From a virus: a stretch of 26,457 nucleotides of DNA. Both the position numbers and the translations under genes were made by a program. Below, in pieces: positions 12,793 to 20,567 of the stretch. Where the stretch lies: the IMG/VR virus record IMGVR_UViG_3300038420_000182, positions 1 to 26,457 of that record. One strand, given 5' to 3'. The notes beneath the pieces were generated by a model. It saw only the letters and a program-made list of their open reading frames with translations. It was not told the DNA's origin and did not search any database. Within the stretch, counting starts at the first letter, position 1; every line of letters begins with the position of its first letter.

Positions 12793-14110
12793 TATTTATC
12801 ACCTTAAGCAGTTCAGCATACTCGTTGGCCTTCTCGATTATGTCGTCCACTATCTTGTCCAAGTCATCCATCATAAGAACGTCTATCTTCGCCAGTTTGG
12901 GCAGATTGTCGGACAAGGCGCAGTTCAGAGCACCGCCTCTAAGATGGGGATATGAATGGGCGTAATGGGCTAAGAAGAACGACCTAACCTCTACCGTGTC
13001 GCACGCCTCTATCTTGTCATAGAGAGACGGGTCATAGATGGGCTGATTGCAATACGCCTTAATCTTGGGATGGAGCCAGAACTTCTGAAGGGTGTCGGTC
13101 AGCCTCTCCTCTAAAGCCCTATAGGTCTCGACCAATCTCCGATGCTCGACATCATCATAGCCCTTGTCCACCAATGGAGCATAGCCACCATAGTTTATGA
13201 TGCCGAACCTTCTGCCCATAGCATAACTGTTACGACAGAGGAAGCCCAAGATGTCGCGCATAATTGCGGTATGACTTCCAGACAAAGCCAGTGGGTTGGC
13301 CGTTATGACTAAGGGACACGCGCCTTGAACCATCATCTCCCCACCGCCACCCGCTACTCTGGACTTTCCAGATTCTAGATGACCCAGAAGGAATCCAGCC
13401 ATGTTCTCTATGGTCTGGCTCTCTATCTGGTCTATGGCAAGCGCAAAGTATTGGTCAGCGAACAATCCAGCCGCCTTGTCGTCTGTCCACTTGACAGAAC
13501 CCAACAGGGTGTTCTTAGTGGCCTTATCCACATTCTTGCCTATGAGTTCAAAGAACGTGCTCTTGCCCGTATTAGGTGGCGTGATTTGAAGTTCGTGCGG
13601 CTGATACCTCATAACATAGCCTCTTGGCAAAGTGGCTTTGTTGGAGAGGGCCAGAGCAGGGTCTCGGACACAGTTGTATTCTATGATGTCGGCCAGAAGT
13701 TTAGTCCACTCTTCCGTCACCTGTCCAGTTGAGACATCGAGCCACTTGCCTAAAGTGAGGTCGTTGAACGAGTAATCCGTCCCAAAGGTGTAAAGTCCCA
13801 AGTCATCCCACCCCTTGATTCGTGGGTCGTCTCCTATCCGCTTCGTGATGTAGTCCCTGTCCTTCAGGTCGAAAATCTCATCCAACGCCTTGATGTCCAT
13901 CTCCATCAGAGGTAGGGAAATCTTCTTGCTGTGGATGATGTTCTTCGTGTCCACGATGTAGACTGGCGATGCAATCGTAGTGGGGTAGGCGATGTAGAGT
14001 TTCGCTCCCACGCTAATCGTGATTCCTTCTGGTGTCTTCTCAACATCAGACCTCTGATAGAGGGCGCGAATCTGTTGAAACGTATTCAAAACACGATTGC
14101 TCTCAGACAT
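12764..14110 (-). CDS. SF3/D5-like replicative helicase
   Basis: A 448-residue protein with an N-terminal region (1-170) of unknown fold and a P-loop domain: Walker A PPNTGKST (178-185, the N-x-GKS form seen in D5/SF3 helicases), Walker B YFALAID (D227), and the sensor Asn in PLVITANP (N272). The remaining 170 residues are helical with a charged C-terminus, as expected for an oligomerisation or winged-helix region. It should unwind the viral DNA as a ring. The ORF is open upstream to 14215, but the A/T box at 14133-14141 is centred exactly 27 nt before the ATG at 14110. It heads an operon with the zinc ribbon and the primase. Confidence 0.82.
   Translation of the reverse strand: MSESNRVLNTFQQIRALYQRSDVEKTPEGITISVGAKLYIAYPTTIASPVYIVDTKNIIHSKKISLPLMEMDIKALDEIFDLKDRDYITKRIGDDPRIKGWDDLGLYTFGTDYSFNDLTLGKWLDVSTGQVTEEWTKLLADIIEYNCVRDPALALSNKATLPRGYVMRYQPHELQITPPNTGKSTFFELIGKNVDKATKNTLLGSVKWTDDKAAGLFADQYFALAIDQIESQTIENMAGFLLGHLESGKSRVAGGGGEMMVQGACPLVITANPLALSGSHTAIMRDILGFLCRNSYAMGRRFGIINYGGYAPLVDKGYDDVEHRRLVETYRALEERLTDTLQKFWLHPKIKAYCNQPIYDPSLYDKIEACDTVEVRSFFLAHYAHSYPHLRGGALNCALSDNLPKLAKIDVLMMDDLDKIVDDIIEKANEYAELLKVINIASIEYTLS
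12798..12805 (-). promoter_or_regulatory. Strong Shine-Dalgarno before a TTG start
   Basis: AAGGTGAT on the minus strand, 5 nt before TTG 12792, inside the helicase coding sequence. It fixes the otherwise doubtful start of the zinc-ribbon protein. Confidence 0.75.
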
Positions 14111-14132
14111 TACTCTATCCCTACCAAACACA

Positions 14133-14141
14133 CTATAAAAG
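14133..14141. promoter_or_regulatory. TATA box, helicase operon; may also fire on the plus strand
   Basis: CTATAAAAG, centred 27 nt before the helicase ATG (minus strand). Read the other way it would start a plus-strand transcript at about 14164, six bases before the closing helix of the candidate RNA. Confidence 0.65.
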
Positions 14142-14163
14142 GATTTTGAGACAAGTTGAATAT

Positions 14164-14416
14164 GAATACGGGGTGGAGATGAATCCACCCCGGCGGCCCC
14201 GAATGAGGTCATCACTCCCCACTTGTGCCGCAGGTCATTTACGGCGGATGCCTTGTCGGTCTTCCGTCATTCAGTCACTCAGTCGGAACGTGGACGACTC
14301 GAAGGATACTATGCGCCCAAGTAAACCGTTACCACAAACGCGGTGGCACAAGTTACTCAGGGTTCCTGAGTGGAGAAACCCCACCCTTCGGAACTTCCCC
14401 TTGTCACTCCACCCTA
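14164..14416 (+). ncRNA. Candidate structured RNA of about 250 nt
   Basis: The 352-nt gap at 14142-14493 holds no convincing protein gene. By eye it folds well: 14170-14178 pairs with 14407-14415 (9 bp including one G-U) and closes the domain; inside are 14193-14197 with 14227-14231, a bulged stem 14251-14266 with 14284-14305 (15 bp), 14342-14352 with 14400-14413 (10 bp), and a perfect hairpin 14355-14361 with 14365-14371. A local hairpin 14169-14177/14184-14192 competes with the closing helix. Extra G-U pairs (14353/14373, 14354/14372, 14170/14415) exist only on the plus strand, which modestly favours it. The frame across it uses CGG/CGA for Arg, unlike neighbouring genes that prefer AGA/AGG. 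It could also be a replication origin. I could not match it to RNase P, SRP or tRNA. Confidence 0.45.
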
Positions 14417-14428
14417 TGGTTTTGTCAT

Positions 14429-14437
14429 CTTATAAAC
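14429..14437. promoter_or_regulatory. TATA-like box of unclear use
   Basis: CTTATAAAC at the right side of the gene-free region. On the minus strand it would start a transcript at about 14406; on the plus strand at about 14460, where no start codon lies. Confidence 0.3.
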
Positions 14438-14461
14438 ATTGCGTCATGCTCGTCTGCAAGC

Positions 14462-14471
14462 CTTTAAATAG
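14462..14471 (+). promoter_or_regulatory. TATA box of the acidic protein gene
   Basis: CTTTAAATAG centred 27-28 nt before the ATG at 14494; it excludes the long upstream extension of the frame. Confidence 0.7.
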
Positions 14472-14493
14472 ACCGCTTGGCTATAGTTTGTCT

Positions 14494-15174
14494 ATGGCAG
14501 AGCCGCCAGAGGAAACACCGAAGCCAGCAGAAGGAAAGGTCGCCACAAGCGAGATGGAAGACCGATTCCCAGACGTAGATGCGCCTCATCTTGAGGCTAT
14601 AGTGCAGTTGCTCTACCATCTAGGTTACAATGTTGGCGACATCCACAACGTAGACCCCTCTCCCTATGTTGAAGTCGAAGTAGGCCATGAGACATGGTTC
14701 ATCATGAACGACCAAGAGGCCGATGAGTTCGCAGAACAGAGCGTTGTAGATACCTTTGAAGAGACGGGACAAGAGGGTTTCTCAGTAGAATGGAAGGACT
14801 TTGTGCTGAATGAGGACGACTTCGAGACCGCCCTATCCGAATCGGTTGACAATTATATCGAGAACATAAGGGAAGAGCCGTCAAGCGACCCAGAGTTCGA
14901 GACCAGACTGGATGAGGAGATGGCCAAGAAGAACGTGGCCTCAGAAGAGGAGTTTGCCGACCAACTCAGAGAGGACTGGCAGGGCAACGACAGCATCATT
15001 GACTGGTATATTAGAGAGTTCGGAGACGAAGCCTTCAAACAGTTCGCACAGGTTGATTCCACGAAACTAGCCAAGTATGTCATCGAGTCAGACGGGCGCG
15101 GTTCGGTCATCGCTGGATATGACGGAGATGAAGTGGAACTCGGAAAGGACTACTACGCTTACAGAACGAACTAA
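14494..15174 (+). CDS. Acidic phage-type protein of unknown function
   Basis: A 226-residue acidic protein. After a Pro/Glu N-terminus come helical stretches rich in Asp and Glu. The C-terminal segment DGRGSVIAGYDGDEVELG followed by YYAYRTN resembles the ending of a hypothetical protein widespread in tailed phages, usually located among replication genes; this is from memory of the pattern, not from a search. The frame is open upstream to 14032, but the A/T box at 14462-14471 and the poor codon use of the extension support the ATG at 14494. The 35-nt gap to the RadA-like gene carries a separate promoter. Confidence 0.8.
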   Translation: MAEPPEETPKPAEGKVATSEMEDRFPDVDAPHLEAIVQLLYHLGYNVGDIHNVDPSPYVEVEVGHETWFIMNDQEADEFAEQSVVDTFEETGQEGFSVEWKDFVLNEDDFETALSESVDNYIENIREEPSSDPEFETRLDEEMAKKNVASEEEFADQLREDWQGNDSIIDWYIREFGDEAFKQFAQVDSTKLAKYVIESDGRGSVIAGYDGDEVELGKDYYAYRTN

Positions 15175-15178
15175 GAAT

Positions 15179-15188
15179 CCTTAAATAG
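15179..15188 (+). promoter_or_regulatory. TATA box of the RadA-PolB operon
   Basis: CCTTAAATAG centred 26-27 nt before the ATG at 15210; probably drives the RadA-like, PriX-like and PolB genes together. Confidence 0.7.
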
Positions 15189-15209
15189 TGTCAACCCGAA
15201 GGTAGTCAC

Positions 15210-16190
15210 ATGAAATTCCTTGAGTTAGATGAACCGATGGTTCCCTTCATCATAATGGGGACGTGCGGCAAGAAGCAAACGGGAAAGAGCCTCTACTCGC
15301 GTGAGTTGGGCTTCAAGATAGTGAAAGAAGAAGGCGGTGAGATTCTGTGGATTTCGACAGAAGAGCCTACCGACTTCATGTTCACCATTGCAATAGACGA
15401 GCATCCGGGGTGGGATAAGGTCTTTACCGAGAAGTATGGCGTTGAGCCAGTGATTCATTGGGTATGGTGTCCGACTGCTGAAGACATGATGCGCTTCATT
15501 GGACAAGAGGGAAAGGTCATAATCACCGAAGCAAGCGTGTCCACACCAAAGCCCTTGAAGGACATAAAGGGAGAGACCCCAGAAGACAGAGCCAAGAGAG
15601 AGGAAAAGGCAAAGAAGGACGCAGAGGAGAAACAGAAGGGTAGCACACTCGCTTTCAAGACCATCAAAGTGGACACTGAGAACTCGCCTCTGGTCAAGAT
15701 GCTCAACGCGCACGACATACGCTACATCGTGGTTGACTCCTTCACCAACCCCTTTGACGAACTGATAAGCGGTGGGAGACAGAACTTCAACATCAGAGCG
15801 CAACTTGAAGAGACGTTCCTCAACACCATGCAACGCCTAGTCACCAGATACGGCCAATCGGTCAAGAAGAGCACCTATATCATGACCACCAACCACATCA
15901 CCAACAACCCGACAGACCCCTTCACAGCCACAATGATTGAGAAGGAACTCCATGAGAAGGGTGGTGGAGCAGTGGGTTACAATACCAAAGTGCTGTATGG
16001 CTTCAAACCGAAGCAAACGCCTCACGGTGCGAGAGAAGTCTGGGTAATGAGATTTCCGACTCTTCCAGACTATGGCAAAATGTATAACCTTCTCATCACT
16101 GATAAGGGCTTTGTCAGAACATCAGCCGCAGAACTCAAGGTCGTGAAAGAAGAGCAAAAGGCTGAGAGACAAGAGGCGAAGGAATCTTGA
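15210..16190 (+). CDS. RadA/RecA-like ATPase
   Basis: A 326-residue P-loop ATPase of the RecA/RadA type. Walker A is GKKQTGKS (20-27), Walker B YIVVDS (172-177, D176); later come YIMTTNHI (about residues 220-230) and GGGAVGYNTKVLYGF (about 247-265), matching the ssDNA-binding loop region and the Gly-rich C-terminal part of RadA. An insertion rich in Lys, Glu and Ala (about 115-150) interrupts the core. There is no N-terminal helix-hairpin-helix domain. It may act in recombination-dependent replication or as a RadB-like mediator. It heads an operon; the next gene starts within its stop codon. Confidence 0.8.
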   Translation: MKFLELDEPMVPFIIMGTCGKKQTGKSLYSRELGFKIVKEEGGEILWISTEEPTDFMFTIAIDEHPGWDKVFTEKYGVEPVIHWVWCPTAEDMMRFIGQEGKVIITEASVSTPKPLKDIKGETPEDRAKREEKAKKDAEEKQKGSTLAFKTIKVDTENSPLVKMLNAHDIRYIVVDSFTNPFDELISGGRQNFNIRAQLEETFLNTMQRLVTRYGQSVKKSTYIMTTNHITNNPTDPFTATMIEKELHEKGGGAVGYNTKVLYGFKPKQTPHGAREVWVMRFPTLPDYGKMYNLLITDKGFVRTSAAELKVVKEEQKAERQEAKES

Positions 16191-16591
16191 GCGATGACCC
16201 TTTCAACACAGAGATATTCAAGGCCCAATTCCACAAGGAAGTAGAGTCTGGAAAGAGTAGCAGTAGTGGTGGCAGTAGTGAGGGCTATACCTACATAGCG
16301 AAACTCCTTCTCACGCCCGTCACAGATGGCCGCAATAGGCTCCTCTGGCTCGTCTTGGCTCCCTACACCATAAGCATCCTGAAGATGGACAGAGAGAGCG
16401 CGATAAAACTGATAACAGAATACTTGAAAGGGTGCGACGAACTGAAGCCCTGCCCTGCTGTCATTAGCAAGGTCGAGCAATATGTGGACTATGTGCCGAC
16501 CATCGAAGGTGGCCTCAAGCCACCCAAACAGGAAACACTTATGACCAACGACCCCGATTTGTGGGCCATCATAGAGAGGGCGATAGGATGA
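16187..16591 (+). CDS. PriX/PriL-C-like primase-associated protein (tentative)
   Basis: A 134-residue protein. After a Ser/Gly-rich linker (24-31) the stretch GRNRLLWLVLAPYTISILKMDRESA continues into a helical region (to about residue 85) with KGCDELKPC, and then a G-x-x-P segment and a final helix. This order resembles the helical PriX/PriCT-type domains that partner archaeo-eukaryotic primases; I judge this by eye and it needs a profile search. The start must be TTG 16187, overlapping the RadA-like stop codon, with GAAGGA 3-4 nt upstream. The stop overlaps the PolB ATG (ATGA). The context between RadA-like ATPase and PolB supports a replication role. Confidence 0.7.
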   Translation: MSDDPFNTEIFKAQFHKEVESGKSSSSGGSSEGYTYIAKLLLTPVTDGRNRLLWLVLAPYTISILKMDRESAIKLITEYLKGCDELKPCPAVISKVEQYVDYVPTIEGGLKPPKQETLMTNDPDLWAIIERAIG

Positions 16592-18717
16592 TACCATTCG
16601 AGTCGGCCAACTACTTCACTGAAGTCGGAAAGGTCAAGATGAAAGTCTACCGGAACGGAGTGATTGAGGTCATAGACCCCACGCCTCTGCCCTACTGTTT
16701 TGCGCCGTCCAAGAACGAGATACAGACGCAAGCCAAGATGGAGAGGACGGACTTCAAGACCTTCGACACAGGAGAGAACGTGAAGAGATACACCTTCAAC
16801 GTGCCTCAGAACGTCAAGTTCTTCAGGAACTTCCAAGAGGCGAAGAGCGTGTCCGTCTATGAGGCCGACAAGAAGTATGTAGGAGTATGGATGCTGGACA
16901 ACGATTATGTATGTGGTGATTATCCGAATGTGGCTTCATGGGACACAGAAGAGGACGACTCAGGAGTGAAGCCAGACCCAGAGACGGCCAACGTCCCGAT
17001 AACGGCTATAGGCATCATCTACAAGGGACAGAAGTATGCTTGGACAGGGCTAGAAAAGGGCATCCTACAAGGCGCAGTGGACTTCATCGGAGAGAACAAG
17101 ATTGGTCTGATGAAGGGTTGGAACAGCAAGTTCTGGGACGTTCCCTTCTTTATGAAGAGAATGGCCTACAGCAACGTGCGATTCGACTACAATTCGACTA
17201 GGTTCCTAGACCTCTCGCTGGCCTACCGTTTCATGGAGAAGAACTTCCGAAGCCAGTGGTCTTTAGAGAAGGTGGGCAAGAGGTTCTTTGACATGAAGAA
17301 GCCCTTTACCAACACAAGGCTCAGTCTACTCCCAACAGAGCAACTGAAGGAGAGGGTGCTGTGGGATGCAGAAGTCACAGAAATGATAGACACGGCCAAG
17401 AACTTACTAACCAACGCGCCCAAGGATTATAGCAAGGTCTGTATCCAGATGGCGAAACAGGGTCACATCTTCCCAGACCAAATCTTCGGAGTCCACCCAA
17501 TCAAGAAGACCATCACAGTCACCCCTGTCCTTGACCAATACTTCTTGAAATATGCACACAAACTAGGATATGTATTGCCCTGCAAGAGTGGATACAACCA
17601 GAGACCCAAATATACAGGAGCATGGGTCGAAGTCTACGAGAGAGGGTTCTTCGACAACGTGCTTCAGTTCGATGTTGATTCCCTGTATCCCAACGTGATA
17701 CTTGCATACAAACTGGCCCCGCAAGGCCACTTCGACCTCATAGAACCTATAGTCCGTGACCTCTTGGCTGGCAAACGCAATGCTAAAGACAAGGTAGAAA
17801 GGTGGGCCTACAAGATTTCGGTCAACGCCCTCTACGGCATCTTCGCCAGCACCTTCTACAGATTCAAAGCGGTAGAGGTCTCAGACCAGACCTGCTTTCA
17901 TGGAAGAGACATCCTCACCCACACGGCAGAGTTCCTGAGAAGTCTGGGCTATGTGGTCTACTACATGGACACAGACTCCATCTTCGTTCATGGAACGTGG
18001 GAAGAGAGGGAGACCATTCACAACCTAATCAACGACTTCGTGAAGCGCACCTACAACATGGACAACATCAAGTTCGGACTTGAGAACCACTGGAAGGTGA
18101 TAGGGTTCCCCAGAAGCACAAAGGGTGAGAAGGCCAAGAAGAAGTATTACGGCATAGTCCACAGAGACAAGACCGGAGAAGTGGTGAATAGGTTTGAAGA
18201 GGCCGGGATGGAGACCCTTAGAGGAGATTGGACTGAACTGGCCCAGATGCTTCAAGAGGCTCTGAAGAAGATGCAAGTCAACGGGGTTCCAAAGGAGAGG
18301 ATGCTGAACTTCTATGAGGTAACGAAGGTCAACCTCTACAAAGGGCGGTATGACCCCTTGCTAGTGCTTGAGAAGCACATGAGCAAGGATGTCTTAGAGT
18401 ATGGAAAGGAGAAGATGGGCAAGTCTGGAAAGATGCACAAAGCAGGGATTCCACAGCACGTTAAGGCTTTCAAGAATGCCACTGAGACAGGGTGGGTTCC
18501 CAACGACATGGTGCAATATGGGGTCGTCCAATACTACATGACAGGAAACAACATACCGAAACTCATCAACCTAGTCAAGCCCGGAGAGATAGACTACCAG
18601 TGGTATGTCACGAAGCAGATTGACCCCATCGTGTGGAGACTTGGCATCATCGAAGCCATCACCAAGTATAAGAAAGAGAAGCCAACCAAGGAAAAGACGA
18701 AGCAGACGACCCTCTAG
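16588..18717 (+). CDS. polB: Family B DNA polymerase with 3'-5' exonuclease
   Basis: A 709-residue PolB. Exonuclease motifs: Exo I WDTE (D119, E121), Exo II NSKFWD (N179, D184), Exo III D260 in LWDAEVTE. Polymerase motifs: A DVDSLYP (D362), B KISVNALYG (K409-G417), C YMDTDS (D461, D463), then a KKKYYG thumb motif. Both activities should be present. Motifs A and B are only 47 residues apart, much closer than in cellular archaeal enzymes, so the fingers are small; there is no TPR1-like insert as in protein-primed polymerases. With a primase encoded nearby, RNA- or DNA-primed replication is expected. The start is ATG 16588, coupled to the stop of the previous gene, rather than the upstream ATG 16561. 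Confidence 0.95.
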   Translation: MIPFESANYFTEVGKVKMKVYRNGVIEVIDPTPLPYCFAPSKNEIQTQAKMERTDFKTFDTGENVKRYTFNVPQNVKFFRNFQEAKSVSVYEADKKYVGVWMLDNDYVCGDYPNVASWDTEEDDSGVKPDPETANVPITAIGIIYKGQKYAWTGLEKGILQGAVDFIGENKIGLMKGWNSKFWDVPFFMKRMAYSNVRFDYNSTRFLDLSLAYRFMEKNFRSQWSLEKVGKRFFDMKKPFTNTRLSLLPTEQLKERVLWDAEVTEMIDTAKNLLTNAPKDYSKVCIQMAKQGHIFPDQIFGVHPIKKTITVTPVLDQYFLKYAHKLGYVLPCKSGYNQRPKYTGAWVEVYERGFFDNVLQFDVDSLYPNVILAYKLAPQGHFDLIEPIVRDLLAGKRNAKDKVERWAYKISVNALYGIFASTFYRFKAVEVSDQTCFHGRDILTHTAEFLRSLGYVVYYMDTDSIFVHGTWEERETIHNLINDFVKRTYNMDNIKFGLENHWKVIGFPRSTKGEKAKKKYYGIVHRDKTGEVVNRFEEAGMETLRGDWTELAQMLQEALKKMQVNGVPKERMLNFYEVTKVNLYKGRYDPLLVLEKHMSKDVLEYGKEKMGKSGKMHKAGIPQHVKAFKNATETGWVPNDMVQYGVVQYYMTGNNIPKLINLVKPGEIDYQWYVTKQIDPIVWRLGIIEAITKYKKEKPTKEKTKQTTL

Positions 18718-18718
18718 T

Positions 18719-18967
18719 TTAGGTAATGTAATAGGTCTCCACTGGCTGTTGGTCGGCCTTCTTTATGGCCTCTTGATTCGTCTTGAAGAACTCGTCCATA
18801 TCATGGACGTTGAGCATAACCATCTCCAAGTCGGCCTTGTAGTTGGCCAGCAGAAGCCTCTGGTGCTTCACAACGTCCTTTAGCAAGCCCATGAGACCTA
18901 TGACTAGAAGAGTCAGAACCACGACTCCCACTCCGAATGCTATTGTGCCGACAAGGTAGTAGTCCAT
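18719..18967 (-). CDS. Small membrane protein with cytoplasmic coiled coil
   Basis: An 82-residue protein: one long hydrophobic segment (about 5-28, Gly/Val/Leu) followed by a charged helix (about 30-70) with heptad-like pattern, ending in polar residues. It would sit in the membrane with most of the chain on one side. The gene is convergent with PolB, with stop codons one base apart and no terminator between. The start is supported by an A/T box centred about 28 nt upstream; a perfect palindrome between this box and the start suggests repression. Function unknown. Confidence 0.75.
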   Translation of the reverse strand: MDYYLVGTIAFGVGVVVLTLLVIGLMGLLKDVVKHQRLLLANYKADLEMVMLNVHDMDEFFKTNQEAIKKADQQPVETYYIT

Positions 18968-18971
18968 ATAT

Positions 18972-18985
18972 GGGGATATATCCCC
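18972..18985. promoter_or_regulatory. Perfect palindrome inside the core promoter, candidate operator
   Basis: GGGGATATATCCCC is a 14-bp perfect palindrome lying between the TATA box (18990-18999) and the start codon at 18967. A dimeric repressor bound here would block RNA polymerase. A related imperfect element is at 8375-8393. Confidence 0.5.
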
Positions 18986-18989
18986 TTCT

Positions 18990-18999
18990 GGTTTATAAG
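18990..18999 (-). promoter_or_regulatory. TATA box of the small coiled-coil membrane protein
   Basis: Reads CCTTATAAAC on the minus strand, centred about 28 nt before the ATG at 18967. Confidence 0.7.
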
Positions 19000-19008
19000 G
19001 ATTCTAGT

Positions 19009-20523
19009 CTATGTGGTTGACAAGAATCCACTCCATACCCTATACGTTGGGCCACTCAATAGAGCAAGGAACAAGACTTGAATGTAGCCGCCAGTGTCGT
19101 CCCAAGTGGCTTCAATACGGTTGTCGGAAGGGAACGCGCCGACCACAGGTTGGAACGATTGAACGGTAGACCAGACTCCTGTAGTAAGCCGCACAAGATA
19201 CCTGATAGTGCTCGTTGCTGAAACAGGATAGAACACATAGATTCTACCAGTTGAGTCTTTGCTGATGGTCGGCCTTGCGTTAGCATCGTTAGTGGCAAGA
19301 AGGACTTGCTCAGAGACAAGGGTGTTTGAGGCCGCATCGTATTGTGCATAGACGATGTTGTAAGGCGTTCCTGTTAAGAAGGCCACATGAATTATGTCAC
19401 CAATAGACACGGCTGTAAACGAAGGGGCATCAGTTATGACATTGGCAGTGGGCGAAATTGGGCTGTTCCATGAAGCCCCATTCCAGACTTGGACATTCAT
19501 ACAGATGACAGAACCATTGAGATAAGTATACACAACACCCACCTTTCCAGAGAGCAGAGGGACGATTACTAATCTACAAACATTGGAAAGGCCAGTCGGT
19601 TCATAGTTTGCAGGAGTTCCGTTTAGCCACGTTCCGTCTGAATGGGCGTTCTTTGAGACTATACTACCACCACCGTTACTAGAACAGTCGAGCCAACTCG
19701 CTCCTGCTGAGTCTGTTATTGTCATCGGAACACTCGTATTGTTTGTGAACGCAATGGTTTGAGTAGCAGTCCAAGTGATTGTTCCGCCAACAGTCGGTGT
19801 CCCTCTTTTCCAACGGATGCCATTCGACCCACTGCCCACAGAGATGTAATACACATAGGTTCCATCGAACCAGACCGCTAATCCAAATCCGCTTATTGGA
19901 AACGTCTCTACTGTGGTTGTTGCCGCCCAAGTCGTCCTATTAGATGACGTTGAAAAGACCACCGTTGTTCCGGTATACCAGAAGGCCCACCACAAGCCTT
20001 GAGCATAGAACGCCTTTCTCTGATAGCCATCATGGATAGCGAAGGTGTTGGTTGTCGTTCCAATAATGCTCAAATTGGTGATTATGGGTATGACAGGATG
20101 CTCATAGTTGTTCACCGCAATCATAGATATGTCCATCGTGTAGTAGTAGGGCTGGCCACCTGTATGCACATCACTAATGTTCGTCACTCTCACTTGTCTT
20201 CCAATTCCATTTGCATCTATCAGCCATTGGTCTTGATACCGAAGAGCGTCCAACAGACTCTCGATGTCCTCTCCGCCATACTGAGGAATACCGCCACCAT
20301 CAAGAGTGAACTGTTGTGGAAGCGCGATAGTCATTGTGAACTCCTTGTTATAAGCCCCAATTATCAAAGAAGTATCAGAATAGGCTTGAGCACGCGAATA
20401 AGTCCTAAGTTTGGCCTTTCTTGTTTCATCAAAGGAGATGACCTCTAGATTGAGAGCCGCAGTTCCTATCAGAACGCCAGCAGGGGTGCATGGTTGAATC
20501 GAGACCTGCCAATTTAGGGACAT
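19009..20523 (-). CDS. Tail protein with C-terminal beta-propeller-like domain
   Basis: A 504-residue protein. The first 140 residues resemble a tail or baseplate adaptor: beta-rich, with a SLLDALRYQDQWLID helix (about 89-103) and VRVTNISDVHTGG near 111-123. From about 150 on, repeated blocks (AFWYTGTTVVFSTSSNRTTW, GLAVWFDGTYVYYISVGSG, KVGVVYTYLNGSVICMNVQVW, GRIYVFYPVS) have the look of propeller blades with Asp-box-like turns, rich in Trp, Tyr, Thr and Ser. Such domains bind or cleave glycans, so it may recognise the host surface. No catalytic set can be assigned. The start ATG lies about 29 nt from the A/T box at 20547-20556. It is the last gene of the tail cluster. Confidence 0.75.
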   Translation of the reverse strand: MSLNWQVSIQPCTPAGVLIGTAALNLEVISFDETRKAKLRTYSRAQAYSDTSLIIGAYNKEFTMTIALPQQFTLDGGGIPQYGGEDIESLLDALRYQDQWLIDANGIGRQVRVTNISDVHTGGQPYYYTMDISMIAVNNYEHPVIPIITNLSIIGTTTNTFAIHDGYQRKAFYAQGLWWAFWYTGTTVVFSTSSNRTTWAATTTVETFPISGFGLAVWFDGTYVYYISVGSGSNGIRWKRGTPTVGGTITWTATQTIAFTNNTSVPMTITDSAGASWLDCSSNGGGSIVSKNAHSDGTWLNGTPANYEPTGLSNVCRLVIVPLLSGKVGVVYTYLNGSVICMNVQVWNGASWNSPISPTANVITDAPSFTAVSIGDIIHVAFLTGTPYNIVYAQYDAASNTLVSEQVLLATNDANARPTISKDSTGRIYVFYPVSATSTIRYLVRLTTGVWSTVQSFQPVVGAFPSDNRIEATWDDTGGYIQVLFLALLSGPTYRVWSGFLSTT

Positions 20524-20546
20524 TGAGTAAAAGAGGACTTCGGTGG

Positions 20547-20556
20547 CTTATATATC
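20547..20556 (-). promoter_or_regulatory. TATA box of the propeller-type tail gene
   Basis: Reads GATATATAAG on the minus strand, about 29 nt before the ATG at 20523. Confidence 0.6.
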
Positions 20557-20567
20557 TATCTGTTCTA

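Noticed and set aside
14164-14416. RNase P RNA or SRP RNA
   Set aside because: The minus strand contains GGGGAAGTTCC, reminiscent of one RNase P core segment, but the partner core segments are not found, and no SRP GGAAGGAAGCAGCC-like signature is present.
14032-14493. N-terminal extension of the acidic protein across the gene-free region
   Set aside because: Arg codons are mostly CGG/CGA and composition is Arg/Ser/Pro-rich, unlike neighbours; a TATA box lies 27-28 nt before the ATG at 14494.
16561-16587. Earlier ATG for PolB
   Set aside because: The ATG at 16588 is coupled to the stop of the preceding gene (ATGA) and has GAGAGGG upstream; the nine extra residues match nothing in the family.
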